A DNA stretch of 64,000 nt from UBA2031 sp037189985 (GTDB taxonomy: Bacteria > Pseudomonadota > Gammaproteobacteria > Pseudomonadales > Moraxellaceae). The position numbers were made by a program, and so were the translations under genes. The stretch spans positions 1 to 64,000 of the forward strand of contig JBBCJX010000012.1 in the NCBI GenBank assembly GCA_037189985.1, in the 5' to 3' direction. Position 1 is the first letter of the stretch, and every line of letters begins with the position of its first letter. The notes below the pieces were generated by a model. That model was given only the letters and a program-made list of their open reading frames with translations, was not told the DNA's origin and searched no databases. Below, in pieces: positions 25,373 through 33,938 of the stretch.

Positions 25373-25594
25373 CATTTCATCGCAAGCACAAACGTGCTCA
25401 TGAAATCGCCAACCTCATGGCCTTGCAGGGACTCATGAGGGAGCCCTATTCATCTCGCCCCTAGGTGAAAAAGAACACCCCGGATACAACAGCCATGGCA
25501 ACAACAGCCATGCCGCATCCTCTGGTACAATCGCGCCACTTGGGCCGCCCGCCTTGTGGCCTTGTTGCATTCCTGTTCAGAGCACAGCATTTTC

Positions 25595-26953
25595 ATGTCA
25601 TTTCCCGATCTAGGACTCGATGCGCCACTTGTTCGCGCATTGAATGAGCGCGGCTACACAGCACCCACTCCTATCCAGTCTGCCGCCATCCCTGCCGTAC
25701 TTGCCGGGCGCGACCTTCTCGCCGCTGCACAAACTGGCACTGGCAAGACAGCCAGCTTCACGCTTCCGCTGCTGCAGCGTATCAGCAACATCGATTTTGG
25801 CCGCCAGAACGGCAAGGCCCGGATACGCGTGCTCATCCTGACACCGACGCGGGAACTGGCTGCGCAGGTGGAAGACTCCGTGCGGGAATACGGCAAATAC
25901 ATTGATGTAAAGTCCATGGTCATGTTTGGCGGTGTAAACATCAATCCGCAGAAAGAAAAGCTGAATCGCCGCATCGACATCCTGGTTGCCACACCCGGGC
26001 GCCTGCTGGATCACATCGGACAGAAAACCGTCGACCTCGGTGCCGTTGAAACACTGGTGCTGGATGAAGCTGACCGCATGCTGGACATGGGCTTCATCCG
26101 CGACATCCGCCGCATTCTTCCACTGCTGCCCAAGCAACGGCAGAACCTGCTGTTCTCCGCCACGTTCTCCGACGAGATCAAGACATTGGCAGCGGGCATA
26201 CTGAATGACCCCGTCAATATCGAAGTGGCGCGCCGCAATGCGCCAGCGGAACTTGTCACACAGGTCGTGCATCCGGTTGATCGCGACAAGAAGCGGCCTC
26301 TTCTGGAAAAGCTGATAAGGGACGGAAAGTGGACTCAGGTGCTGGTGTTCACGCGTACCAAGCACGGCGCAAACCGGCTTGCCGAGCAACTCGACAATAA
26401 CGGTATAAGTGCATTGGCCATTCACGGCAACAAGAGCCAGCCGGCACGCGAGCGTGCACTGGGCGAATTCAAGGCAGGCAAGCTGCGCGTGCTGGTTGCC
26501 ACCGACATTGCCGCACGTGGCATCGACATTGATGCCCTGCCCCATGTCGTGAACTACGAACTGCCCATGACAGCCGAAGACTATGTGCACCGCATAGGGC
26601 GCACCGGCCGTGCCGGCAGCGAAGGCGAGGCGGTATCACTGGTGTGCGTGGATGAACTCAAGCTGCTGGCCGGCATCGAGAAGCTCATGAAGCGCAAGCT
26701 GGAGTCTGTCGTGATTGCCGGTTTTGAGCCGGACCCCAACGCCACGCCGGAACCCTTGCGCAAGGCACGAGAGCCACGGCCCCCGCGCCAGCCTCGTGCG
26801 GCGGCACCCGCCGGCAAGAAAACTGGCGGCGGAGAAAAACCCCGCAAACAGGGACAAGCTGCCCCCAAACCAGCAGCCGGCAACAGCAACGGCAGTGGCA
26901 AACCTGGCCGCAGCCAGCAGCGGCGCCCCCGCACAGCGGGCAGCCCGCGCTAA
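25595..26953 (+). CDS. rhlE: DEAD-box ATP-dependent RNA helicase RhlE
   Basis: A 452-residue helicase that unwinds RNA in ribosome assembly or mRNA decay. Motifs in order: Q-motif (YTAPTPIQ), I AAQTGTGKT, Ia PTRELAAQ, II DEAD, III SAT, V ATDIAARGID, VI HRIGRTGR. A basic, Gly/Pro/Lys-rich tail (about 375-452) is typical of RhlE. MSFPDLGLD at 25595 is the standard start. An intrinsic terminator follows. The preceding 266 bp hold the hairpin after the PRC-barrel gene and no other gene I can support. Confidence 0.93.
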   Translation: MSFPDLGLDAPLVRALNERGYTAPTPIQSAAIPAVLAGRDLLAAAQTGTGKTASFTLPLLQRISNIDFGRQNGKARIRVLILTPTRELAAQVEDSVREYGKYIDVKSMVMFGGVNINPQKEKLNRRIDILVATPGRLLDHIGQKTVDLGAVETLVLDEADRMLDMGFIRDIRRILPLLPKQRQNLLFSATFSDEIKTLAAGILNDPVNIEVARRNAPAELVTQVVHPVDRDKKRPLLEKLIRDGKWTQVLVFTRTKHGANRLAEQLDNNGISALAIHGNKSQPARERALGEFKAGKLRVLVATDIAARGIDIDALPHVVNYELPMTAEDYVHRIGRTGRAGSEGEAVSLVCVDELKLLAGIEKLMKRKLESVVIAGFEPDPNATPEPLRKAREPRPPRQPRAAAPAGKKTGGGEKPRKQGQAAPKPAAGNSNGSGKPGRSQQRRPRTAGSPR

Positions 26954-26968
26954 GCTTTTCCTGCGCAT

Positions 26969-26998
26969 AAAAAAGCCCGGCACAAGCCGGGCTTTTTT
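26969..26998. terminator. Bidirectional intrinsic terminator
   Basis: GCCCGGC-ACAA-GCCGGGC stem with an A-run before and a T-run after, between the convergent rhlE and pit genes. Confidence 0.9.
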
Positions 26999-27010
26999 AT
27001 GCCGTGGAGA

Positions 27011-28048
27011 TCAAAGGAACTCGGTACCTATCAACCAGAACACTGCCGCAATCAGGGCGCTGGCAGGAATGGTCAGTATCCAGGCCCAGACAATGCCGCC
27101 TGCCACGCCCCAGCGCACTGCCGAGAACTTCTTGGTGGCGCCGACACCGACAATGGCACCGGTAATGGTATGTGTAGTGGAAACGGGAATCCCCAGCGAA
27201 GTCGCCAGGAAAAGCGTGATGGCGCCACCGGTCTCCGCGCAGAAACCACCGACAGGCTTCAACTTGGTGATTTTCTGGCCCATGGTTTTCACGATGCGCC
27301 AGCCACCAAACATGGTGCCGAAGGCAATCGTCACGTAGCAGGTGATCACCACCCAGTGGGGAAGATGATCCGGTGTGGCATGCATCCAGTGCGGCAGCAC
27401 ATCCGGGCTGGACAGTGTGGCCGCCATCAGCAGCATCCAGATGATGCCGGCTGTTTTCTGGGCATCGTTGCCGCCATGCCCCAGGCTGTAGAGCGCTGCC
27501 GACACCAGTTGCAGGCGACGGAAATACTTGTCGATACGGCGCTGGCTGAAGCGGAAGAAAATCCAGCCCACCAGCAGCATCAGCAAGGAACCGAAGAGAA
27601 AACCCAGGGTGGGCGAGATCACGATGAAAGCCATGATCTTGATCAGGCCAGAAGCCATCAGCGGACCACTACCGGCCTTGGCCAGCGTGGCACCCACAAT
27701 GCCGCCGATGAGCGCATGCGAGGAGCTGGAAGGAATGCCGAAATACCAAGTAATGAAATTCCAGGCGATGGCCCCGCAAAGTGCGCCAAAGATCACGTAA
27801 TGATCAATGATGCTGGGGTCGACAATGCCCTTGCCGATGGTGGCCGCCACACTGAGCGGAAAGAGGAAGTAGGCAACAAAATTGAAAAAGGCGGCAAAGG
27901 CGACTGCCGTCTGCGGCTTGAGCACACCGGTGGAAACCACCGTGGCAATCGAATTCGCGGCATCATGAAACCCGTTCATGAAGTCGAATACGAGTGCCAT
28001 CGCCACAAGCAGGACGATGACCCCCAGGGTCATGCTGACCGTATCCAT
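27011..28048 (-). CDS. pit: Inorganic phosphate transporter, PiT family
   Basis: A 345-residue inner-membrane phosphate symporter with about ten hydrophobic helices. The PiT signature appears twice: GFHDAANSIATVVSTG at residues about 25-42 and a related SLGHGGNDAQKTAG in the second half. GIPVSTTHTITGAIVG near the C-terminus is also typical. A DUF47 (PhoU-like) gene sits 10 bases upstream, the common pairing for this transporter. It is likely low-affinity and needs no ATP. Confidence 0.93.
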   Translation of the reverse strand: MDTVSMTLGVIVLLVAMALVFDFMNGFHDAANSIATVVSTGVLKPQTAVAFAAFFNFVAYFLFPLSVAATIGKGIVDPSIIDHYVIFGALCGAIAWNFITWYFGIPSSSSHALIGGIVGATLAKAGSGPLMASGLIKIMAFIVISPTLGFLFGSLLMLLVGWIFFRFSQRRIDKYFRRLQLVSAALYSLGHGGNDAQKTAGIIWMLLMAATLSSPDVLPHWMHATPDHLPHWVVITCYVTIAFGTMFGGWRIVKTMGQKITKLKPVGGFCAETGGAITLFLATSLGIPVSTTHTITGAIVGVGATKKFSAVRWGVAGGIVWAWILTIPASALIAAVFWLIGTEFL

Positions 28049-28058
28049 GCGTAGCTAC

Positions 28059-28697
28059 TCAGGAGTTTTCGAGAACGATGGCTTCGAGCAGGTTGCCGAC
28101 GTCGTCACAATGATCCGTGACCGTCTCCAGCAGCTCGTAAATGGCCTTGAGCTTGATCAGCTCGCGCACATCGGATTCTTCGCGGAAAAGCCGCGACATG
28201 GCTTCGCGCAGCACCTGGTCTGCCTCGGCCTCGAGCTTGTCGATCTCGCGGGCGGCCTGGAGGATGGCGGGGCCATTGTCCATGTCGGAGAGCAGGCCGA
28301 CTGCCGCTGCCACCTTGTCGGCAGAAGCGCGGATGATTTCGGCAAAACGAATGACTTCGGGCGTCGCACGACGGATGTCATACATGGCCACGGTCTGGGC
28401 AGCATCCTGGATGGTGTCCAGCACGTCGTCCATATGGGAAATCAGCATGTGGATCTCGTCACGATCCAGTGGGGTGATGAAGGTGGAGTGCAGCAGCGAA
28501 ATGGTTTCGTGCGTGATCTTGTCGGCACGATCCTCGATCACATCAATGGCATCGGCGTAGGCAATCGCTTCTTCGTTACGACGGTTCAGGGCTGATACGA
28601 GAGCAACCAAGGCATCAGCCCCGCGAACGATTTCCTTGGCGTGGGCATTGAAAAGATCAAAGAACTTGCCTTCTTTGGGCATGAAGCGGCCAAACAT
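28059..28697 (-). CDS. DUF47/TIGR00153 family protein (PhoU-like partner of Pit)
   Basis: A 212-residue all-helical protein of the DUF47 family, PhoU-like in fold. FFDLFNAHAKEIVRGADAL opens the first helix and IDVIEDRADKITHE contains acidic metal-binding residues of the family. It is 10 bases upstream of pit on the same strand and is thought to regulate or couple the transporter. The start at 28697 (MFGRFMPKEGKFF) matches the family start; the longer frame adds ten residues. Confidence 0.9.
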   Translation of the reverse strand: MFGRFMPKEGKFFDLFNAHAKEIVRGADALVALVSALNRRNEEAIAYADAIDVIEDRADKITHETISLLHSTFITPLDRDEIHMLISHMDDVLDTIQDAAQTVAMYDIRRATPEVIRFAEIIRASADKVAAAVGLLSDMDNGPAILQAAREIDKLEAEADQVLREAMSRLFREESDVRELIKLKAIYELLETVTDHCDDVGNLLEAIVLENS

Positions 28698-28814
28698 CAC
28701 AAACTCCCGGCATTTGAAGGGCGGCAAGTGTAGCAGCGCCGCCTTTCCATGTGTCAGAAAGGTTATGGTTTGGTGACAAGCTCAGCCATGGCAGTTCATG
28801 TCGATAGTATGCGC

Positions 28815-29672
28815 TTACTTCTTTGTCAGCCCTGTCCGGCTGGTGTCGCTCTCGTAATGCTTGAGGATTTCGCGGAACTTGTCGCCGATATAGACATTGG
28901 CATGCCGGCGCAGGCCGCGTGCCATCTCGGCATTCACCACGCTTTCAGCAAGCGGGCGCAGGCGCTCGATGATCTGGCCGATCTGCGCAATTTGGTCCGG
29001 ACTGGGCAGGCTCTTGGGGCTGATGGGCTCGATCAGGTGGTTGGCGATGAGCTGGACGAAGCTGCGGGTGAGTCGGTCCGTATCCTCACGCAGGACTTCG
29101 ACCTCGCGCAGAAGCGCACTCAGGGGAATACCCGCCTGGAAAAGCTCGATGCCTGCCTGAAGGATGCGCGGGCTGGCCACCTTGATGCGGTCACCCTCCA
29201 CCTCGAACAGGCCGACCTTGAGGGCGCGTGTCAGGGTTTCCTCGTTGAGTGCCTCACCGAATGTTTCGCTGACCTCCTCGGGAGTGAGGTAGGTCGGCTG
29301 CTCGACACTCCATGTTCCGGCAATGACCGAATCCAGCCCCAGCACATGATCCAGGTCCCGGCCCTGCTCCCAGGCGTCCACCAGTTCCTTGATGTTGGCA
29401 ATGGTGAAACCGCGCTCCAGCAACTGGTTGATGATACGCAGGCGGCCCAGGTGGTTTTCATTGTAGAAGCCGGCCCGGCCTCGGCGGACGGGCGGAGCAA
29501 TGAGCCCGCGATCCTGGTAGGCGCGCACATTGCGCACGGTGGTGCCGGCCACGCGGGCCAGCTCGTCGATGGTGTATTCCTGCTCGCCCGCCTCGTTGCC
29601 GTTGCCCATGTCGGGCAACAGGTCGCGTCCTTGCTTGAGCAGCTGCCACAGCAGTGTCTGGGGAGTTTTCAT
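28815..29672 (-). CDS. MerR family transcriptional regulator
   Basis: A 285-residue protein. A polar N-terminal leader (1-35) precedes the MerR helix-turn-helix: EYTIDELARVAGTTVRNVRA, then YQDRGLIAPPVRRGRAGFY and RLRIINQLLERGFTIANIKEL. The long C-terminal part (about 120-285) is helical with no known ligand motif; no Cys cluster is seen, so it is not a metal sensor of the MerR/CueR type. It overlaps the upstream sterol-desaturase gene by 4 bases and is probably co-transcribed with it. Confidence 0.87.
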   Translation of the reverse strand: MKTPQTLLWQLLKQGRDLLPDMGNGNEAGEQEYTIDELARVAGTTVRNVRAYQDRGLIAPPVRRGRAGFYNENHLGRLRIINQLLERGFTIANIKELVDAWEQGRDLDHVLGLDSVIAGTWSVEQPTYLTPEEVSETFGEALNEETLTRALKVGLFEVEGDRIKVASPRILQAGIELFQAGIPLSALLREVEVLREDTDRLTRSFVQLIANHLIEPISPKSLPSPDQIAQIGQIIERLRPLAESVVNAEMARGLRRHANVYIGDKFREILKHYESDTSRTGLTKK

Positions 29673-30517
29673 GGGGGGGAATGATACCGGTCGCGGTCCG
29701 GGATTACCAAGCCGCGCAGCAGCCTCCACCACTCGTGGAAAGCCACTCTGAGCGGATTATGGCTATTCAGTGACGGGCGGATGCCGTAACGCGGAACCTC
29801 CCCTTCCTGCTCTGCAGCAAAGCTGCCGAACAATCTGTCCCAGACAATCAGCACGCCCCCGAAATTCTTGTCGAGATAAGGCGCGTTCACGGCATGGTGC
29901 AGGCGGTGGTGCGAAGGCGTGTTCAGTATCAGTTCCAGCCAGCCCAGACGAGGCATAGCCTGTGTGTGCAGGAAAAGCTGGTAGAACAGGCTGACCATCT
30001 GCACCGTCATGACCATGAGCGGATCAAATCCCAGCAAGGGCAATGGCAACCAGAAAACCAGGGCAAAGAATGGCGTCCATGTCTGCCGCAGCGCCACGGA
30101 AAGATTGAAGAAGGGCGAAGAGTGATGCGTGACATGAGCAGCCCATAGCCAGGAAACCTTGTGACTGCTGCGATGGAATACGTAGAAGCAGAGATCCTCC
30201 AGCAGGAAGAGCAGCACCCACTGCCACCACCACCCCGCGGCACCGCTATGCCAGCCTCCCGGCCCCATCCGGAAGATCGCATGTTCGTGCATGGCGCTGT
30301 ACACCATGAAGACCACGGGCACCCAGAGCAGGTTGATGACGAAGTATCCGGCATACATGGCAAGGTTGGTTGCCGTATCACGCCAGCCATAAAGGGCACG
30401 GCCCCGCAGGCGGCCATAACCGGCCTCGGCCAACATCAAGCAAACCCAGAGTGCGTAAGCCACGGCATACACCATGACCACCGGGGAATGCACAAAGCTC
30501 TGCCAGGCACTTTCCAT
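29669..30517 (-). CDS. Sterol desaturase / fatty acid hydroxylase family protein
   Basis: A 282-residue membrane di-iron oxygenase. The His-box motifs are present: HRSSHK, HVTHHSS and HHRLHHA, with four to five hydrophobic helices around them. The family introduces hydroxyl groups or double bonds into lipids, sterols or carotenoids; the substrate is unknown. It overlaps the MerR gene by 4 bases and lies 3 bases from the RseB-like gene, so all three may form one operon. Confidence 0.87.
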   Translation of the reverse strand: MESAWQSFVHSPVVMVYAVAYALWVCLMLAEAGYGRLRGRALYGWRDTATNLAMYAGYFVINLLWVPVVFMVYSAMHEHAIFRMGPGGWHSGAAGWWWQWVLLFLLEDLCFYVFHRSSHKVSWLWAAHVTHHSSPFFNLSVALRQTWTPFFALVFWLPLPLLGFDPLMVMTVQMVSLFYQLFLHTQAMPRLGWLELILNTPSHHRLHHAVNAPYLDKNFGGVLIVWDRLFGSFAAEQEGEVPRYGIRPSLNSHNPLRVAFHEWWRLLRGLVIPDRDRYHSPP

Positions 30518-30520
30518 TGC

Positions 30521-31543
30521 TCACTCCACCGAACGCGCCATGGCAATCATCTGCGGGAAAGAAAGATTGCCGGTCAGCGTCAGCTGGGTCTTTCCTTTCA
30601 CCCAGCTCAGCACGGAGTAGTTACCGGCAAAATACAGCAAGCCCGTGCTGTCACCTATCTGCACCGGCTTGCCGAAACGGGCCGGAGCCTCGGCCAAGGC
30701 ACGTGACTGCGTGAGAGAAATCACGGAGGCACCACGGTCATACTGCATGGCAATCATGGGCAGGCAGTGGCTGGAGCGCACGATCTTGCGCAACTGGTGA
30801 CCGGCAGGCAGCTTCTTGGGTTGCATCACGGTGAAGTTCATTTTTCTTGTTGCCTCTTCCAGAGTAATGCCCGGTACATTCATGTCCCATTCGAAGACAA
30901 CGGCATTCTCCGGAAAGTCGAAGGCAAAGGCGTCGTCGGCTACCGGCACGCCGTAATCAATCCGTGAAAACTCGTAGCTGTACCAAGGCTTGCCGCTTTC
31001 CTGGAAATCCATTTTCAGGGGCAAGGCATAACGGTCATCCACCCATGAGCCATGTGGCATGCGGAAGGGTGCAGCCGACAAGGGCAACATCTGCCAGGCA
31101 GACACCGTATGGCCAGCCACTTTCCGGTTTGGCTTCAAGGAAAAAGCGTAATGCTCCATGGCATTTTTCATTTCCCGCTCGATATGGGCGACCAGCTCGC
31201 TGCGCGACGGGTTCTTGAGGCCGCGGATGCGGATGCCGAACAGGTCCTGGGGCCACCACATCAGAAGCTGTTCGCCATCATAGAGAAATAGCGTCCCTTT
31301 CAAAGCAGCAGGCGCTGTAACTTCCGAGCGTATCCGCCAGGGCTTGGCATACAGGACATCCTGCTCGACAGCCGTCTGTGGCATGTCCGGCAAAAGCCCG
31401 TGCTGCAGGAGATGTCCGCTGTAGCTTTCCAGAGAGAGCATGCTGTCGGCCATGCGGCCGGAAAAGGCCTGAGCCCATATGTTTGAACATGCCGGCAATC
31501 CCAGCAGAAAAAGAGCGACTGTGGCCTGGAAGAAGCGGCACAT
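30521..31543 (-). CDS. Periplasmic MucB/RseB-like protein
   Basis: A 340-residue exported protein with signal peptide ending near IWAQA (about residue 25). The first two-thirds have the LolA/RseB-like beta-sheet pattern (MLSLESYSGHLLQHG, QDVLYAKPWRIRSEV, LKGTLFLYDGEQLLMWWPQ). The last 100 residues form a second domain starting near MNFTVMQPKKLPAGHQL, similar to DUF4367. No sigma-E/anti-sigma genes are adjacent, so a RseB role is doubtful; a lipoprotein- or lipid-binding role is equally possible. The start at 31543 gives the signal peptide. Confidence 0.65.
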   Translation of the reverse strand: MCRFFQATVALFLLGLPACSNIWAQAFSGRMADSMLSLESYSGHLLQHGLLPDMPQTAVEQDVLYAKPWRIRSEVTAPAALKGTLFLYDGEQLLMWWPQDLFGIRIRGLKNPSRSELVAHIEREMKNAMEHYAFSLKPNRKVAGHTVSAWQMLPLSAAPFRMPHGSWVDDRYALPLKMDFQESGKPWYSYEFSRIDYGVPVADDAFAFDFPENAVVFEWDMNVPGITLEEATRKMNFTVMQPKKLPAGHQLRKIVRSSHCLPMIAMQYDRGASVISLTQSRALAEAPARFGKPVQIGDSTGLLYFAGNYSVLSWVKGKTQLTLTGNLSFPQMIAMARSVE

Positions 31544-31654
31544 GATTCCCTCCTTCATTGTTGTTTTGTAGGGACTCGCAAACGATAACCTGCGGCAACG
31601 GCCGACACACCGGGCCCACCAGCCACCCGGCGGAATCCACAACCTTCAGCCATG

Positions 31655-31679
31655 AAAAAGGGGCCCGAAGGCCCCAAAC
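31655..31679 (-). terminator. amtB2 intrinsic terminator
   Basis: On the minus strand, GGGGCC-TTCG-GGCCCC followed by TTTTTC, just after the amtB2 stop. The TTCG tetraloop makes it very stable. Confidence 0.88.
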
Positions 31680-31705
31680 ATCCTGACGAAATCCTTCTCA
31701 GGAAA

Positions 31706-33133
31706 TCACTCCACACGTTCCCTGTGCAGACTCAAATCCAGACCAAGGCGCTCATCATCCTCCGGAACACGCAAATCCATGACGAGATCAACAGCAACCA
31801 GAATGATGAACGTCATCACAGCGCAATACGCCACGGTCGCCCCCACACCGACCAACTGGGTCATGACCTGCGAGAATCCCGGCGTAACGCCGGCAATCTG
31901 CTCGCTGACCAGAAGTCCTGTCAGCACTGCCCCTACGACACCACCAACGCCATGCACACCAAAGGCATCCAGGGAATCGTCAGCCCCCAGCATGCGCTTG
32001 AGGCCTGTTGCACCCCAGTAGCAGAGCACACCTGCCACGGCACCGATGACCAGCGCCCCCTTGGGATCAACAAAGCCGGCAGCCGGAGTGATGGCAACCA
32101 GGCCGGAAACAGCACCGGAGGTAATACCCAGCACCGAGGGCGAGCCCTTGCGCATCCACTCGGCAAACATCCATGAAAGTGCGGCTGTTGCCGTGGCTAT
32201 CTGCGTGGCGGCCATGGCCATGCCAGCACGCCCGTCAGCTGCCAGTGCAGAACCGGCATTGAAGCCGAACCAGCCCACCCACAGGAGTGAGGCGCCGGTC
32301 AGCGTGAGGGCAAGATTGTGCGGAGGCATGGCCTCGCGGCCGAAGCCGACACGCTTGCCCAGCAGATAGGCACAGACCAGTCCGGCAATACCCGCATTGA
32401 TGTGCACGACCGTGCCGCCGGCAAAGTCCAGAATGGGCGGATGATAGGTTGCCAGCCAGCCGCCGGGGCCCCAGACCCAGTGCGTGATCGGCGCATAAAC
32501 CATCAGGCTCCACAGCACCATGAAAACCAGCATGGAAGAAAATTTCATGCGCTCGGCAAACGCACCACAAATCAGTGCCGGCGTGATGATGGCGAAAGTC
32601 AGCTGGAAGATCACAAATACCGTTTCAGGCACCGTACCAACCAGTGAATCCACACCAACTCCGTTCAGGAAGGCCTTGTCCAGCCCCCCAATGAAAGGGG
32701 TTCCTTCGGTAAAGGCCAGAGAATAACCCACGACGGTCCACAACACCGTCATCAGTGCCGCGATGGCAAAACTCTGTACCATGGTCGAAAGCAGATTCTT
32801 CTTTCTCACCATGCCGCCATAGAAAAGCGCCACGCCGGGAATGGTCATCAACAGCACCAGTGCCGTTGATGCCAGCAGCCAGGCCGTATCACCTGAGTCC
32901 AGTGATGGCTCGTCACTCCCTTCCGGCACTTCCGTACTGGTGGTGGTTGTCGTCGTAGTCGTAGTGGTTGTCGTGACCACCGTGTTGCTTCTGGCAACAG
33001 CTGCGGCCGCTTCCACGATCGGCTGGGCCTCCATGGCAGGCTCGGGGGCGACAAAAACCTCTTCTTCAGAAAATGCCACAGGACTGACCGACAGCATCAA
33101 TCCCAGTGACATGGCAACAAACAGTCTGTTCAC
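31706..33133 (-). CDS. amtB: Ammonium transporter AmtB, second copy, with threonine-rich N-terminal linker
   Basis: A 475-residue ammonium channel. A signal peptide (about 1-22) and an acidic, Ala/Pro/Thr-rich linker with 12 consecutive Thr (residues 54-65) precede the Amt domain. The domain starts at DSGDTAWLLASTALVLLMT and has 11 helices, with DFAGGTVVHINAG and LWVGWFGFNAGSA as family signatures. I choose the GTG at 33133 (VNRLF) because GGAG precedes it and a signal peptide follows. It lies 64 bases downstream of glnK2, whose product should block the channel in nitrogen excess. Confidence 0.92.
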   Translation of the reverse strand: MNRLFVAMSLGLMLSVSPVAFSEEEVFVAPEPAMEAQPIVEAAAAVARSNTVVTTTTTTTTTTTTSTEVPEGSDEPSLDSGDTAWLLASTALVLLMTIPGVALFYGGMVRKKNLLSTMVQSFAIAALMTVLWTVVGYSLAFTEGTPFIGGLDKAFLNGVGVDSLVGTVPETVFVIFQLTFAIITPALICGAFAERMKFSSMLVFMVLWSLMVYAPITHWVWGPGGWLATYHPPILDFAGGTVVHINAGIAGLVCAYLLGKRVGFGREAMPPHNLALTLTGASLLWVGWFGFNAGSALAADGRAGMAMAATQIATATAALSWMFAEWMRKGSPSVLGITSGAVSGLVAITPAAGFVDPKGALVIGAVAGVLCYWGATGLKRMLGADDSLDAFGVHGVGGVVGAVLTGLLVSEQIAGVTPGFSQVMTQLVGVGATVAYCAVMTFIILVAVDLVMDLRVPEDDERLGLDLSLHRERVE

Positions 33134-33197
33134 TGTTTTTCTCCGTAAAATATGGATTTCAGGACTCAATTTGAAAATTCCGGGGCGTTCCTTATGA

Positions 33198-33539
33198 CTA
33201 GACAGCATCCACTCCCGTTTCTCCGGTCCGGATACGGATGGCCCCCTCCAGAGAGGAAACAAAAATCTTTCCGTCACCTATTTTTCCGGTACTGGCAGAC
33301 GCCACGATGGCAGAGATGATGTTTTCGACATCGCCATCGCCAGCGGCAATCTCGATTTTTATCTTTGGCAGGAAATCCACCACATATTCGGCACCGCGAT
33401 AAAGTTCGGTATGGCCCTTTTGCCGTCCGAAACCCTTTACCTCGGTGGCAGTCACCCCATGCACTCCGATATCGGAAAGTGCGCGACGCACATCGTCCAC
33501 CTTGAATGGCTTAACGATTGCCGTAATCAATTTCATCAT
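33198..33539 (-). CDS. glnK: Nitrogen regulatory protein P-II (GlnK), second copy
   Basis: A 113-residue P-II signalling protein, MMKLITAIVKPFKVDDV, with the T-loop YRGAEYVVDFLPK, including the Tyr51-type uridylylation site, and the C-terminal IRIRTGETGVDAV. P-II binds ATP/ADP and 2-oxoglutarate and controls AmtB, NtrB and glutamine synthetase adenylylation. Two in-frame ATGs occur; either is possible. It is the first gene of glnK2-amtB2. A sigma-54 promoter match lies about 136 bases upstream. It is clearly diverged from the other copy. Confidence 0.95.
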   Translation of the reverse strand: MMKLITAIVKPFKVDDVRRALSDIGVHGVTATEVKGFGRQKGHTELYRGAEYVVDFLPKIKIEIAAGDGDVENIISAIVASASTGKIGDGKIFVSSLEGAIRIRTGETGVDAV

Positions 33540-33674
33540 GGCCTGATACCCCCTTACCTGTGGTGCCTTTGCGGCAAAATGCCACGAACTCCTGTAAGGG
33601 AAGCCACTCGCCCATGCACTTGATTTGCATGCCCGATGAGTGACCCGGGCTTCCTGATACCCGCCTCTTTTCCG

Positions 33675-33690
33675 TGCAGAAGGCATGCCA
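33675..33690 (-). promoter_or_regulatory. Sigma-54 promoter of glnK2-amtB2
   Basis: On the minus strand, TGGCATGCCTTCTGCA: GG at -24 and GC at -12 with the required ten bases between, matching TGGCAC-N5-TTGCA closely. It is 14/16 the same, or nearly so, as the torF promoter element. The predicted start is near 33664, giving a leader of about 125 bases. Confidence 0.8.
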
Positions 33691-33894
33691 AACAGAATCT
33701 CTCCGGGAAAAATATCGCCGACAGCCGTACGACAGGCCTCATCATGAAAAAAATATGTCTTGCTTGCATCAAAAGTGATGTAGACAGGAAATATCGCTTC
33801 AGAAAAGTGCAATGCCCTTATGGGTTTCAAAAACCTGATGCCATCAACACTTTCCCGAACGGGAAATATCTTTCCGGATAAATACCCCAGAAAT

Positions 33895-33920
33895 GAAAAA
33901 GGGCCACAAGGGCCCTTTTT
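33895..33920. terminator. amtB1 intrinsic terminator (bidirectional)
   Basis: GGGCC-ACAAG-GGCCC stem flanked by AAAAA and TTTTT, just beyond the minus-strand amtB1 stop codon. Confidence 0.88.
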
Positions 33921-33938
33921 CATTCACGCATTACCGGA

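Larger units (their letters stand above)
33540..33938. other. Intergenic region upstream of glnK2 with regulatory signals
   Basis: About 400 bp without a supportable gene. It holds the amtB1 terminator at its right end, the sigma-54 promoter match at 33675-33690, and a weak dyad GCATCA-AAAG-TGATGT at about 33766-33781. Composition is mildly AT-rich. No conserved small frame is seen. Confidence 0.7.

Noticed and set aside
32930..32985. Thr-codon tract as a phase-variable microsatellite
   Set aside because: The codons are mixed, so there is no simple repeat unit that could slip.
33572..33590. A GTGGCATTTTGCCGCAA segment upstream of glnK2 as a sigma-54 promoter
   Set aside because: GG and GC are nine bases apart, not ten. 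The element at 33675-33690 has exact spacing and matches the torF promoter.
33614..33632. ATGCACTTGATTTGCAT as an NtrC site
   Set aside because: The half-sites and spacing do not fit the NtrC consensus; only the outer four bases are symmetric.
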